From contig NZ_AP014936.1 in assembly GCF_002355415.1 (NCBI RefSeq), forward strand, positions 434,001 through 498,000: DNA of 64,000 nucleotides, read 5' to 3'. This DNA is from Sulfurifustis variabilis (lineage in GTDB: Bacteria; Pseudomonadota; Gammaproteobacteria; Acidiferrobacterales; Sulfurifustaceae). This document shows, one piece after another, positions 49,930 through 59,307 of this stretch. Below the pieces are notes generated by a model, which did not search any database, had not been told where the DNA came from, and saw only the letters and a program-made list of their open reading frames with translations. Both the position numbers and the translations under genes were made by a program. Numbering within the stretch: position 1 is the stretch's first letter; the number at the start of each line of letters is the position of its first letter.

Positions 49930-51645
49930 ATGCGTGTGCCGTCCCGCCTTTTCCTCGTCGCGATCCTCGTCTTCACCCCTTTCGCCGATGCGGCCGAGCG
50001 GCGCCCGCGTGAGGCGGCGGTGGCGTCCGCGCACCCGGCAGCGACCGCGGCGGGACGGGAGATCATCGAGGCGGGCGGCAACGCGTTCGACGCGGCCGTC
50101 GCGGTGGCCGCCGCGCTCGCGGTGGTCGAGCCCTATTCGTCAGGCCTTGGTGGCGGCGGATTTTTCCTCCTGCATCGCGCGCGCGAGCGCAAGGACGTGG
50201 TGCTGGATGCGCGCGAGCGCGCGCCCGCGGCGGCGCGCCGGGACATGTACCTCGATGCGCAGGGCCGGCCCGTTCCCCGGGCCTCGCTGGATGGGCCGCT
50301 GGCGGCGGGTATTCCGGGTGTGCCGGCCGCGCTGGAGCACCTTGCCCGCCGTTACGGGTCGTTGCCGCTCGAGCGCACCCTCGCCCCCGCGATCGCGCTG
50401 GCCACCGACGGGTTCGCCGTCACGCCGCGCTACCGACGGATGGCGGAGCAGCGCCAGGACGCGCTGCGCTCGCATCCGGCTGCAGGCGACATTTTCGTTC
50501 CCGGGGGGTTCGTGCCCGAGCCCGGCGAGCGCATCGTGCAGGCGGATCTCGCGCGAACGCTGAAGGCCATGGCGCGCGACGGTGCACGCGGGTTCTATGG
50601 GGGAGAGGTCGGGCGACGCCTGGTCGCCGGTGTGCGGGCGGGCGGCGGGATCTGGAGGGCGAAGGACCTCGAGGATTACCGCGTCATCGAGCGTGAGCCG
50701 CTCGAGGCCCGCTACCGGGGGCAACGAGTCGTGACGGCGCCGCCGCCTTCGGCCGGGGGCGTCGCTCTGCTGCAGGTGCTCGGAGTGCTCGAGGGTTTCG
50801 AGCTGGAGGGCCTCGATGATGCAACCCGCGCCCACATCCTGGTCGAGGCGATGCGCCGGGCGTTCCGCGACCGCGCGCATCACCTGGGTGATCCCGATTT
50901 TCTCGAAGCGGGAGTGACCCAGGGCCTTCTCGCTCCTGCATACATCGGACGCATGCGAGCGGGGATCGACCGGCGCCGCGTCACTCCGAGCGAGCGGTTG
51001 GGCAGCATCCCCGTGCCCGGCGCCGGGACGCATACCACGCACCTTTCGGTGATCGATACGCAGGGCAACCGCGTGGCCGCGACGCTCAGCATCAACACGC
51101 CGTTCGGTTCCGCGTTTGTCCCGCCGGGAACGGGCGTCCTGCTGAACAACGAGATGGACGACTTCGCGACGGCCCCCGGTCTGCCCAACACCTACGGCCT
51201 GGTCGGCAGCGAAGCGAACGGCATCGCACCCGGAAAGCGCCCGCTATCGAGCATGACGCCGACATTCGTCGAGACGCGAGACACGGTTGCCGTGCTGGGC
51301 ACGCCGGGAGGCAGCCGTATCGTATCGATGGTGCTGCTCGCGACGCTGGACGTGCTCCACGGCCGCGGCGGTCCCGCCGACTGGGTCGCCCGGCCCCGCT
51401 TTCATCACCAGTACCTGCCCGACGTGATCGAGCACGAACCGGGCGCATTCGAACCCGACACCCGAAGCGCGCTTGCGCGGTTCGGTCATCGGCTGCGTGC
51501 CGTCGAGGGAGGCTACGGCAACATGCAGATCGTCGCCTGGGACCGGCGCACGGGCCGGGCGATGGCGGCAGCCGATCCGCGCGGGGAGGGGGCCGTCTGG
51601 GCTGGAGCGGTCAGGTCCGGGGAATCAGGACGCCGCAGCCGCTGA
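49930..51645 (+). CDS. ggt: Gamma-glutamyltransferase
   Basis: Periplasmic Ntn-hydrolase that cleaves glutathione and transfers the glutamyl group. Its 571 residues have a signal peptide (RLFLVAILVFTPFADA) and GGNAFDAAVAVAAALAVVEP. The autoprocessing site is GTHTTHLSVID (the Thr in TTHLS becomes the nucleophile of the small subunit). NNEMDDFA and GKRPLSSMTPT follow. ATG 49930 gives the signal peptide. Its end overlaps the convergent dynamin gene by 21 bases. Confidence 0.92.
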   Translation: MRVPSRLFLVAILVFTPFADAAERRPREAAVASAHPAATAAGREIIEAGGNAFDAAVAVAAALAVVEPYSSGLGGGGFFLLHRARERKDVVLDARERAPAAARRDMYLDAQGRPVPRASLDGPLAAGIPGVPAALEHLARRYGSLPLERTLAPAIALATDGFAVTPRYRRMAEQRQDALRSHPAAGDIFVPGGFVPEPGERIVQADLARTLKAMARDGARGFYGGEVGRRLVAGVRAGGGIWRAKDLEDYRVIEREPLEARYRGQRVVTAPPPSAGGVALLQVLGVLEGFELEGLDDATRAHILVEAMRRAFRDRAHHLGDPDFLEAGVTQGLLAPAYIGRMRAGIDRRRVTPSERLGSIPVPGAGTHTTHLSVIDTQGNRVAATLSINTPFGSAFVPPGTGVLLNNEMDDFATAPGLPNTYGLVGSEANGIAPGKRPLSSMTPTFVETRDTVAVLGTPGGSRIVSMVLLATLDVLHGRGGPADWVARPRFHHQYLPDVIEHEPGAFEPDTRSALARFGHRLRAVEGGYGNMQIVAWDRRTGRAMAAADPRGEGAVWAGAVRSGESGRRSR

Positions 51646-53598
51646 GCGGCCGGCCGCGGCCGGGGCGAGATCGAGCAGGACGCCGAGCTCGCCCACGCGC
51701 TGCTCGAGCGCCCGCTCCTGCTCGTTGATGCCCTCGCGGATCTGTTCCAGCTCGGTGATCCGGTCCTCGAGCGTGTCTGTGGCCTTGTGGATCCGCTTGA
51801 TCGACTCGAGCCGTCGGCGCAGCAGGATCTGGTGCTCCCGCACCTGCGACTCCATGGGCGACATGATGGTCTTGAGCCAGGCGTCGGCGTCGCGGTTCGC
51901 CATGCGGTAGATCGCGCGCACTTTGGCGACCGACGACTCGAAGAACTTGCGCGTCAGCACCTGCTGCTCCGTGAAAACGAGCGAAAGGCCTTTCACGAAC
52001 TGCTCGTGCTTGCCCTCGAGGCGCTTGATCTCCCGCAGGTAACGCGTCACCGAGAAGGCGTTCGGCTTGACGTTCGCCAGCCCGTATTCCTCCTGGAACT
52101 TGCGGTACACGCCCGCCATCATGTCCTTGATCTCGCCCGCCTGCGTCGCGGCGGCCTCCATGATCTTGTGCGCCTGTACGAAGAAGTTGTCCATCGCTCC
52201 GCGGAGGCCCGCGGTGGTCATGCTGATCTCCATGTCGCGCTTGGTCTGGGCGATGAGCGTATCGAGGTTCTTCATGTTGAGGTGCGCGTACAGCACGTTG
52301 GTCTGCTGCGAGAAGATGCTGCGGGTGGCCTGAAACCGCTGCAGGCTCTTCTCGAACACCTCCTTGTCGGTCTTGACCTTGCTCATCATATGCTCGATCA
52401 CGTCGAAATTCTTCCCGGTCAGACCCTTCAGCTCGCCCAGGTGCTCGTGCACGCCCTGCCGCCGCTGCGCGAGGAGCGCGCGCATGCTGCCGATGGCGAA
52501 CTCCATGTCGTCGCGGATGTTGTCGCGCACGATCTCGCGTTTCGCGGGCAGGATCTCGTTCGCCAACGCCTGCTCGAGCGCGCGGATGCGACTCTTCGCG
52601 AGCACCTCCTCGTCCCCCTTGATCTTGCCGAGCAGCGCCTTCTGCGCCGAGACCGGGTACACGTTCGCCTCGGGAATGCCGAGGGTCTGCGCGGTCTCCC
52701 GGATCTGGCGCTCGATCTCGCGGTTGACCTCGTTCCAGTCGCGCAGCTCGTCCCAGAGACCATCGATCTTGTTCAACACCACGAGGCGACCCTTGTTGCC
52801 GCCGTCCTTGCGGATGCCGATGTGGTCGTGCCACACCTGGATGTCCGTCTTGGTCACGCCGGCGTCCGCGGCCAGGATGAAGAGTACGGCGTGCGCGCTG
52901 GGCAGGAGGTTGAGCGTGAGCTCGGGCTCGCTGCCGAGGGCGTTCAAACCCGGGGTGTCGAGAATCACCATGCCGCCGTCGAGCAGGGGATGCGGCAGGT
53001 TGATGATCGCGTGGCGCCACATCGGGATCTCGACCTTCCCGTCGTCGGCGATACGCATGCCCGGCTGGGTTTCGTCCTCGGCGATGTGCAGCGCAAGGGA
53101 TTGCGCCGCCTCGCGATCGACGTGTTTCACCTCGGTAATGTGAGCGAGCGCCTTCGCCATGGCCTCGGGCGATCGGGTGTCGAGCGGCACCGCTTTCCAC
53201 TCGTCAGGGAAGCCGCGGAACTCGGCGATCGTGGTGCCGCTCTTGCGCGTCTCGATGGGGAGCAGCCGGAGCTCGGGGGGTCGGTTGGGCTCGTGCAGCA
53301 GCTCGGTCGGGCACATGGTCGTGCGCCCGGCGCTCGAAGGCAGCATGCGGGCGCCGAAACCGGCGAAGAAGATCGCGTTGATGAGCTCCGACTTGCCGCG
53401 GGAGAACTCCGCCACGAAGGCGATGTAGAGCTTGTCGTCCCGAAGCGTGGACAACACCTCGTCGAGGCGCTGGTCCACCTGCGTGTCCGACAGCTCCTGC
53501 GACTGCAGCCAGGCGCGGAGATCGGCGACGCCGCCCGCCAGCTTCTGGCGCCAGCCGCTGTACTGCTCGAAGTGCTGCTCGAGACCCGCTGGATTCAT
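51625..53598 (-). CDS. Bacterial dynamin-like GTPase
   Basis: A 657-residue dynamin-family protein. G1 is AEFSRGKSELINAIF, G2 the Thr of GRTTMCPTELL, G3 VILDTPGLNALG and G4 VVLNKIDGLW. A long helical stalk follows (about 330-640), with a coiled coil near the end (DTLEDRITELEQIREGINEQ). No obvious transmembrane helix is seen, so membrane binding would be by a paddle. Bacterial dynamins act in membrane repair, stress or phage tolerance; the role here is open. Single gene, not the usual tandem pair. Confidence 0.87.
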   Translation of the reverse strand: MNPAGLEQHFEQYSGWRQKLAGGVADLRAWLQSQELSDTQVDQRLDEVLSTLRDDKLYIAFVAEFSRGKSELINAIFFAGFGARMLPSSAGRTTMCPTELLHEPNRPPELRLLPIETRKSGTTIAEFRGFPDEWKAVPLDTRSPEAMAKALAHITEVKHVDREAAQSLALHIAEDETQPGMRIADDGKVEIPMWRHAIINLPHPLLDGGMVILDTPGLNALGSEPELTLNLLPSAHAVLFILAADAGVTKTDIQVWHDHIGIRKDGGNKGRLVVLNKIDGLWDELRDWNEVNREIERQIRETAQTLGIPEANVYPVSAQKALLGKIKGDEEVLAKSRIRALEQALANEILPAKREIVRDNIRDDMEFAIGSMRALLAQRRQGVHEHLGELKGLTGKNFDVIEHMMSKVKTDKEVFEKSLQRFQATRSIFSQQTNVLYAHLNMKNLDTLIAQTKRDMEISMTTAGLRGAMDNFFVQAHKIMEAAATQAGEIKDMMAGVYRKFQEEYGLANVKPNAFSVTRYLREIKRLEGKHEQFVKGLSLVFTEQQVLTRKFFESSVAKVRAIYRMANRDADAWLKTIMSPMESQVREHQILLRRRLESIKRIHKATDTLEDRITELEQIREGINEQERALEQRVGELGVLLDLAPAAAGRSAAAAS

Positions 53599-53739
53599 TC
53601 GAGTGGCCTTCCTTGTAAATTCCTGTTTTTAAGCAGAAACCGTGCCATCGGCGGCACGGCGAGGCGGCGGCCCGGGGCGCGGGGATGTGCTGCGGTCCCT
53701 GGGCCTTGCCGACTCGGCCAATACCCCTCGAAGTCTAGT

Positions 53740-54555
53740 CTAGGCCTGACACTTCGGACAGTAGAACGCGGAGCGGCTGCCCAGGCGACGCAGACGGATC
53801 GCCGTCCCGCAGCGGAGACAAGGCTCGCCTTCCCTCCCGTAGACCGCGAGCGAAAGCTGAAAGTAGCCGGGGTTGCCGTCGCTCGCACGAAAATCGCGCA
53901 AGGTGGTGCCGCCGGCGCGGATCGCACGTTCGAGGGTCGCCCGAAGCGTGCGGGCGAGCGCATCGCAGTCGGCGCGTGTCAGGCGGCCGGCCGCGCGGGT
54001 GGGGCGGATACCGGCGGCATGCAGCGCCTCGTTGGCGTAGATGTTCCCGATGCCGGCGACCATGCGGGAATCGAGCAGGAAGTCACGAATCGCGCGGGCG
54101 CGATTCCGGGTCGCGCGGTGAAGGTACGCGCCGGAGAAGGCGGCATCGAACGGCTCGGGGCCGAGGTGCGCGAGCAGTTTGTGGGATAGGGGCGCGGCAC
54201 GCGTCCAGAGCACCGCTCCGAACCGTCGCGGGTCGCGAAGCCTCAGGCACCGGCCGTCGTCCAGAACGATGTCGACGTGATCGAACTTGCCGGGCGGGTC
54301 CGTGGCCGGCACGACGCGCAGGCTCCCCGACATGCCGAGATGCAGGATGACGGTTCCCGCCCCGGTGACGATGAGCAGGTACTTGGCGCGCCGCGAAACC
54401 GCCCGAATGGTTTCCCCGGCCAGTTCCCGGCCGAGGACGGCCGGTACGCGCCACCGCAGCCGGGGGTTGCGCACCAGCAGGCGTACCACGCGGCGGCCGA
54501 GGACGAACGGCTCGATCCCCCGGCGGGTGGTCTCTACCTCGGGCAGCTCGGGCAT
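53740..54555 (-). CDS. mutM: Formamidopyrimidine-DNA glycosylase MutM
   Basis: A 271-residue base-excision repair enzyme removing 8-oxoguanine. The catalytic N-terminus is MPELPEVETTRRGIEP (Pro2). The helix-two-turn-helix has GIGNIYANEALHAAGI. The C-terminal zinc finger is CLRCGTAIRLRRLGSRSAFYCP. Full length, intact. Confidence 0.95.
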   Translation of the reverse strand: MPELPEVETTRRGIEPFVLGRRVVRLLVRNPRLRWRVPAVLGRELAGETIRAVSRRAKYLLIVTGAGTVILHLGMSGSLRVVPATDPPGKFDHVDIVLDDGRCLRLRDPRRFGAVLWTRAAPLSHKLLAHLGPEPFDAAFSGAYLHRATRNRARAIRDFLLDSRMVAGIGNIYANEALHAAGIRPTRAAGRLTRADCDALARTLRATLERAIRAGGTTLRDFRASDGNPGYFQLSLAVYGREGEPCLRCGTAIRLRRLGSRSAFYCPKCQA

Positions 54556-54610
54556 GAACGAAGGGTAAGCATCGCAGGAGGGTCGAGGGGCGTCACAAGG
54601 AGCGCGCGTG

Positions 54611-55495
54611 CTATCCGCGCTCGTCCGCGGTCGCCGTCAGCTCGAGCAGACGTTTTGCCGTCTCTTCCGGGAAGTGATACTCGAGCCCCTCGTCCTCGCG
54701 TCGCAGGACGAGCTCCGGGGCGCGGGTCACCACGCCGAGCGTGAGCGTCTCGGCCTTCGCAGCGTCTTCCCGGAACGTGATCTCGATGCGTTCGCGCGCG
54801 GGCCTGGCCGTAGCCCTTTCGACCGAGAGCGCGCGCGCGTGGCGCCACTCCTCCACGAACGCATTGATCCGGTCGGACGAAAGCGCCTTTTCGTCAGGCG
54901 AGCGCCGCCAGCCGCCGTCCTTTATCGCGAGCGAGAAGCCCGGGAGTTTGAAAGCGGCAGGCTGGCGGCCTTCCTCGATGATGCGCGCGTCGATGTAGGC
55001 CGAGTACGGGGAGGCGGCCTGCGCGTAGTACCTGCCGGGGACCAGATGGATCGCGTTGCCATGACGCACGTAGTACTGATCCTTGAGCGGGTGCATCGTG
55101 CCGAACGCGATCTCCTCCTGGTCCAGCCGCACCACCAGATCGGGCCGATCGAGGCCGTAGCGTCCGGGCTCGGCGGCCGGCAGCGTCAGCTCCACCGGCG
55201 CCGACGCGAGTTGCAGCAGGCTCTCGACCGCGAAGCCGTTGGCCCGCGCCTTCACGGGCGAGCGCATGCGCCAGCGGTCTTCGCCGCGTTCGAGCACGAT
55301 CGGCTCTCGATCCTTGCGCTCGATGGCTACGCGCGCGATCGTCGGCGCCGCCATCGCGGTGAGCGGCGGACGCGGGTCCGATCGATCGGGCGGGCGCAGC
55401 CAGGCGAACAACGCCAGCCCGGCGACGAGCGCGAGGAGAGCGGCGTTGAGGAGCCAGCGGGCCTTCACGATCAGCGCCGGCGCCGGCGCCACCAC
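54611..55495 (-). CDS. DUF4340 protein of a Gld-type ABC system
   Basis: A 294-residue protein with one N-terminal helix (LLNAALLALVAGLALFAWL) and a periplasmic beta-rich domain (RVAIERKDREPIVLERGED, EIAFGTMHPLKDQYYVRHG) matching DUF4340. These always accompany GldG-like ABC genes. It overlaps the GldG-like gene by 25 bases and is the last gene of the four. A structural role in the exporter is inferred. Confidence 0.8.
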   Translation of the reverse strand: MVAPAPALIVKARWLLNAALLALVAGLALFAWLRPPDRSDPRPPLTAMAAPTIARVAIERKDREPIVLERGEDRWRMRSPVKARANGFAVESLLQLASAPVELTLPAAEPGRYGLDRPDLVVRLDQEEIAFGTMHPLKDQYYVRHGNAIHLVPGRYYAQAASPYSAYIDARIIEEGRQPAAFKLPGFSLAIKDGGWRRSPDEKALSSDRINAFVEEWRHARALSVERATARPARERIEITFREDAAKAETLTLGVVTRAPELVLRREDEGLEYHFPEETAKRLLELTATADERG

Positions 55496-56817
55496 ATTGC
55501 CAGCCCGCCGCCGAGCAGGGCAATCGGCAACACGAACAGGAAGCCGCCGCCCATGACGATCCGCGCAGTGCGCGAGAGACTGAGCGTGCGGTCCCGCGCG
55601 GTGCGGACCGGGATGTTGACGTAGGCGTCGTCGCGCGACAGCCAGTTCGCGACACTCATGCCGAGCTCGAGGTTGCCTCCGTTCGCAATGATGCTGTTCG
55701 ACAGGAAATCGCCGTCGCCCACGATGACGACCCGCTGCTCGCGGCCCTCGACCTCGCGCGTAAGCGCGACAGCCAGGTTAAGGGGGCCCGGGATGTCGCG
55801 GCCCTTGTCGAATCGCACTTCGCCCTTGAGCGCGCCGGTCTCCGACCAGGCAGTCTCGCGCGTGTCGAACAGCACGTGGCTTTGCCATTCCCCGGGCGGC
55901 CTCACGGCGATGCCGCTCGATTGGACGAAGAAGGTACTCAGCGGAAAGTTCTTCACGACCGGATGGCCGGTGTAGCGCGAAACGACGATCGCCCCGGCGT
56001 CCCCGGTCACCGCGGCCGAGAGCGGATCGACGAGCACCCCGGGCTGGAGCTCCACCCCGAGGGCCTCGGCGACGCGCTCGAGCCCGTGCAGCGGACCGGG
56101 GTCGGCGAGCCACAGCAGATTCCCGCCGCGCTTCACGTATTCCTCGATCTGCTTGACCTCGCCGGGGAGCAGCTGCGTCTGCGGGTCGGCGACGACGAGC
56201 ACGGTGGTGTTCTCCGGGATTTGGGGGTTCTCGCCGAGCGTCAGCGTGCGGGTCTTCAGGCCCCGTTTCTTGAGCTCCGCGGCCCAGCTGGAGACATCGA
56301 AGTTGGCCTCCCGGTCGGGGCTGCGTTCCCCGTGTCCGGCGAGGAACACGATCCAGCGCTCGCCGCTGCGCCCGAGGCGTGTGAGCGCGTTGGTGAGCGT
56401 CTCCTCGTTGAGGGAGCCGAGCGGGATGCGCTCGGTCGCATCCTTGTAGCCGAGGAACAGCTCGCCGCCCGGCAGCACCCCCGCCTCGCGCACGCGGTCG
56501 GGTTCGACGTCGGAGTCGACGAACTCGAGGGTGAAGTCGGACTTGTGCGCCTGGTACTGTCGGATCGCCTCTCTGACAAAGCGGCGCGCCTCGCCTGTCC
56601 GGTCCACGTACGCGGTTGCTCTTATTTCCCCCGGCAGACCGTCGAGTGCGGCGCGACTCGCCTCGGAAAGGGAGTGCATGCCGTTCTGCGTGAGATCGAA
56701 ACGCCAGTGGTATTCCTGGCTGATCCACTGGAGCAGGCCGACCGCCACCAGGAACAGCACGACAAAGCTCGCGTTGACGAGCCAGAATTGCCAGCGTGCG
56801 CGCCCGATGCGACGCAT
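55471..56817 (-). CDS. GldG-like ABC transporter auxiliary protein
   Basis: A 448-residue protein with an N-terminal helix (FWLVNASFVVLFLVAVGLLQW), a GldG/IFT-like ABC-type domain (FDLTQNGMHSLSEASRAALDGL, then VLVVADPQTQLLPGEVKQIE and GGNLLWLADPGPLHG) and a C-terminal helix (VMGGGFLFVLPIALLGGGLAMW). In Bacteroidetes GldG is part of the gliding machinery; in proteobacteria the complex serves an unknown export or surface function. It abuts the permease gene. Confidence 0.83.
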   Translation of the reverse strand: MRRIGRARWQFWLVNASFVVLFLVAVGLLQWISQEYHWRFDLTQNGMHSLSEASRAALDGLPGEIRATAYVDRTGEARRFVREAIRQYQAHKSDFTLEFVDSDVEPDRVREAGVLPGGELFLGYKDATERIPLGSLNEETLTNALTRLGRSGERWIVFLAGHGERSPDREANFDVSSWAAELKKRGLKTRTLTLGENPQIPENTTVLVVADPQTQLLPGEVKQIEEYVKRGGNLLWLADPGPLHGLERVAEALGVELQPGVLVDPLSAAVTGDAGAIVVSRYTGHPVVKNFPLSTFFVQSSGIAVRPPGEWQSHVLFDTRETAWSETGALKGEVRFDKGRDIPGPLNLAVALTREVEGREQRVVIVGDGDFLSNSIIANGGNLELGMSVANWLSRDDAYVNIPVRTARDRTLSLSRTARIVMGGGFLFVLPIALLGGGLAMWWRRRRR

Positions 56818-57567
56818 TCAGCCGCCCAGGCGCGCGGCGTCGAGCCGCTTGATGGAAAGCACGAGAAAGGTCGTGATCAAAAGCAGATGGTACGCCGCGT
56901 CGGCGCTGTCAAAAACGCCGAACAAGAACGGCTGGTAATGATTGAAAATCGACAGGTACGCGAAGAGATTGGCCTCCGGGTCACCCTGGCCGGTCGCGTC
57001 GAGGACCCAGAACAGGAGCAGCATTCCGAAACCCGCGATGGCGGCGACGATCGGATGCCTTGTGATGGTCGACGTGAAGACCCCGACGGCGGCAAAGCTG
57101 GCGACGACCAGGACGAGCCCCAGTAGACCCGAGGCCAGGAGCCCGAGATCGAGAGCGGTGCCATACAGGAGCGAAAGTGGCATCAGGGCGATCATCGTGA
57201 CCAGGATCAGCAGGAACAGCAGTACCCCGAGGTACTTGCCCAGGACGATTTCCGTCATGGAGACCGGTGCGCTGAAGAGCAGCGGGAGTGTCTGGTTGCG
57301 CCGCTCTTCAGCCACGACCCGCATCGTCAACAGCGGAACAATGAGCAGAAGCAGGAAGGCGGCAACGTACAGGAGCTCCGGGACGATCTGCTGAGTAATA
57401 CCCGGCGCATTCTCCATGGCCAGATATTTCGCCCGGTTGATCTGCTCCAGCTGCAATAACGCAAGGAAAAACCAGGCGAGGATCGCCTGCACGACCGCGA
57501 GGATCGCCCAGGCGAGCGGCGAGACGAAAAGATTCTTCAGCTCCCGCACGGCGATGGTGAAGATCAT
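56818..57567 (-). CDS. ABC-2 type permease (GldF-like)
   Basis: A 249-residue six-helix permease: FTIAVRELKNLFVSPLAWAI, then VPELLYVAAFLLLLIVPLLT, EERRNQTLPLLFSAPVSMTE and three more helices. This is the GldF-type half of an ABC-2 transporter. The frame continues upstream in the ATPase gene; ATG 57567 overlaps its stop (ATGA), giving translational coupling. Confidence 0.87.
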   Translation of the reverse strand: MIFTIAVRELKNLFVSPLAWAILAVVQAILAWFFLALLQLEQINRAKYLAMENAPGITQQIVPELLYVAAFLLLLIVPLLTMRVVAEERRNQTLPLLFSAPVSMTEIVLGKYLGVLLFLLILVTMIALMPLSLLYGTALDLGLLASGLLGLVLVVASFAAVGVFTSTITRHPIVAAIAGFGMLLLFWVLDATGQGDPEANLFAYLSIFNHYQPFLFGVFDSADAAYHLLLITTFLVLSIKRLDAARLGG

Positions 57568-58511
57568 GCAACGGCCTCCGCGGGGCGCTCCTCGGTGACG
57601 AGCTCCACGAAGACCTGCTCGAGCGAGGCTCGCTCGGGCGAGATCTCGTGCAGACCCCATCCGCGCTCGGCCGCGAGGCTCACGATGACGTCGGTGGGGT
57701 CGCGGTCCGGCTCGTGCAGCACGCGCAGGCGGCCGTCGGGGAGCGGCGAGACGCCGCGCACGCCGGGGAGCGCCGCGATCTCGGCGGTCTCGGGCGTGCG
57801 GCGGAAGGCGACCAGGAGCGCCGCGGACTTGAGGTGCCGTGCAAGCCCGTCGATGGAGTCGGCCAGCACCAGGCTTCCCTTGTGGATGATCTGCACCCGG
57901 TCGCACACCGCCTGCACCTCGGGAAGGATGTGGGTCGAGAGGATCACGCCGTGATCGCGCCCCAATTCCTTCACGAGGGAGCGAATCTCGCGAATCTGGA
58001 TCGGGTCGAGCCCGATGGTGGGCTCGTCGAGGATCACGAGCGGCGGAAGGTGGATGATCGCCTGCGCGATGCCGACGCGCTGCTGGTAGCCCTTCGACAG
58101 GTTCCCGATGAGCCGCCGGCCCACGTCCGCGAGGCCGCACTTCGCCTTGGCCTGTTCGCGCGCGTCTCGCCGCCGGATGCGGGGCAGGCGGTTCAGGGCC
58201 GCGCAATAATCGAGGTACTCGTCGACGGTGAGGTCGCGGTACAAAGGCGGCTGCTCGGGGAGATAGCCGAGCGCCGCTTTGGCCGGCTTCGGCTCGGCGA
58301 GCAAGTCGTGGCCGGCGATTCGCACCCGTCCGCCCGAGGGGGCCAGGTTGCCGGAGAGGATCTGCATCGTGGTGGTCTTGCCGGCACCGTTCGGCCCCAG
58401 GAAGCCGAGGATCTCCCCCTGCCGGATGGAGAAGCTCACCTCGCGGACCGCCAGCAGGTCGCCGTAATACCGCGACACGTTCTCGACCTCGGCCAGGACT
58501 GGTGCCGTCAT
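57564..58511 (-). CDS. ABC transporter ATP-binding protein (GldA-like)
   Basis: A 315-residue ATPase. Walker A FLGPNGAGKTTTMQIL, signature LSKGYQQRVGIAQAI, Walker B LVILDEPTIGLDP, H-loop ILSTHIL. A C-terminal extension of about 90 residues follows the ABC domain. First gene of the four-gene ABC-permease-GldG-DUF4340 operon. ATG 58511 is chosen; an upstream ATG at 58557 would add 15 residues. Confidence 0.9.
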   Translation of the reverse strand: MTAPVLAEVENVSRYYGDLLAVREVSFSIRQGEILGFLGPNGAGKTTTMQILSGNLAPSGGRVRIAGHDLLAEPKPAKAALGYLPEQPPLYRDLTVDEYLDYCAALNRLPRIRRRDAREQAKAKCGLADVGRRLIGNLSKGYQQRVGIAQAIIHLPPLVILDEPTIGLDPIQIREIRSLVKELGRDHGVILSTHILPEVQAVCDRVQIIHKGSLVLADSIDGLARHLKSAALLVAFRRTPETAEIAALPGVRGVSPLPDGRLRVLHEPDRDPTDVIVSLAAERGWGLHEISPERASLEQVFVELVTEERPAEAVA

Positions 58512-58646
58512 CGCCGGATTTCCATGGTAGAACGGGGGGTTAGCTTGGGGCCGCATTAAAGGCGGCGTGCCCGACATTGTCAATGGCAGCAACCGCTCGT
58601 CCCCGCTGGCACGGAATGTGCCTCCACAAGCGGCAGGAGAGAGACC

Positions 58647-59210
58647 ATGCTGCGCCGAACCCTCACTGCCTGCTTCGCCGTCGCGTCCTTCGGGTGGACG
58701 GTCTCCGGGGAGACGTCGGACCCGACCCTCGCCGCGCGCGATCTGCCGGCCGACATCGCGAGCGAATGTCGGCCGGCCGGCTGTGCGCGCGAAGGCGGCT
58801 ACGTCACGCGCTGGATCGGCCGCGCACGGGCAGCGGACCTCTTTCTGGTCCTGAGAGAGACCTGCGAGTCCGAGGGATGCCCCGCCTGGCTCGTGCGGCG
58901 TGACCCGGCAGGGACGACCACCACGCTGCTCACCCTCTCCGGCGAGTTCCGCTTCGATACGGCCGCGGGCCCGTATCCGGCCGTGCACACGCGCACCGAG
59001 CTCACGGCGGCCTACGCGAGCTACAACCGCTACGAGTGGGACGGCACGCGCTACGTGCGCATGCACACCCGTCTGGTCCATCGCGTCGACGGCGTCGAGT
59101 GCGGGAACGAGACGGAATGCGATGCCGCGGCGCGCGAGGCGCTCGCCGGCGGCGCGCCCGATCGGGCCGTGCGCATCTGGCAGGAGGTGCACGGCGTCGC
59201 CTGGATCTGA
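58647..59210 (+). CDS. Secreted cysteine-rich hypothetical protein
   Basis: A 187-residue protein with a signal peptide (LRRTLTACFAVASFGWTVSG). The mature part has six regularly paired cysteines (SECRPAGC, RETCESEGC, GVECGNETEC) that could form disulfides in the periplasm. AGAGAG lies six bases before the ATG. No family recognised. Divergent from the ABC operon. Confidence 0.6.
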   Translation: MLRRTLTACFAVASFGWTVSGETSDPTLAARDLPADIASECRPAGCAREGGYVTRWIGRARAADLFLVLRETCESEGCPAWLVRRDPAGTTTTLLTLSGEFRFDTAAGPYPAVHTRTELTAAYASYNRYEWDGTRYVRMHTRLVHRVDGVECGNETECDAAAREALAGGAPDRAVRIWQEVHGVAWI

Positions 59211-59307
59211 ACAGCAGCCCTACGGAACGTCCGCCCACATCGCGCGCGAGTTTCTCAGCGCGCCCGCCTAAGCGAGAATATCCGGCTTTCGCCCCGGACT
59301 CGGCAGA

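Noticed and set aside
51787-54189. 800-codon open frame on the plus strand across the dynamin and mutM genes
   Set aside because: Antisense to two well-supported genes; composition repetitive in Arg, Leu, His with no domain.
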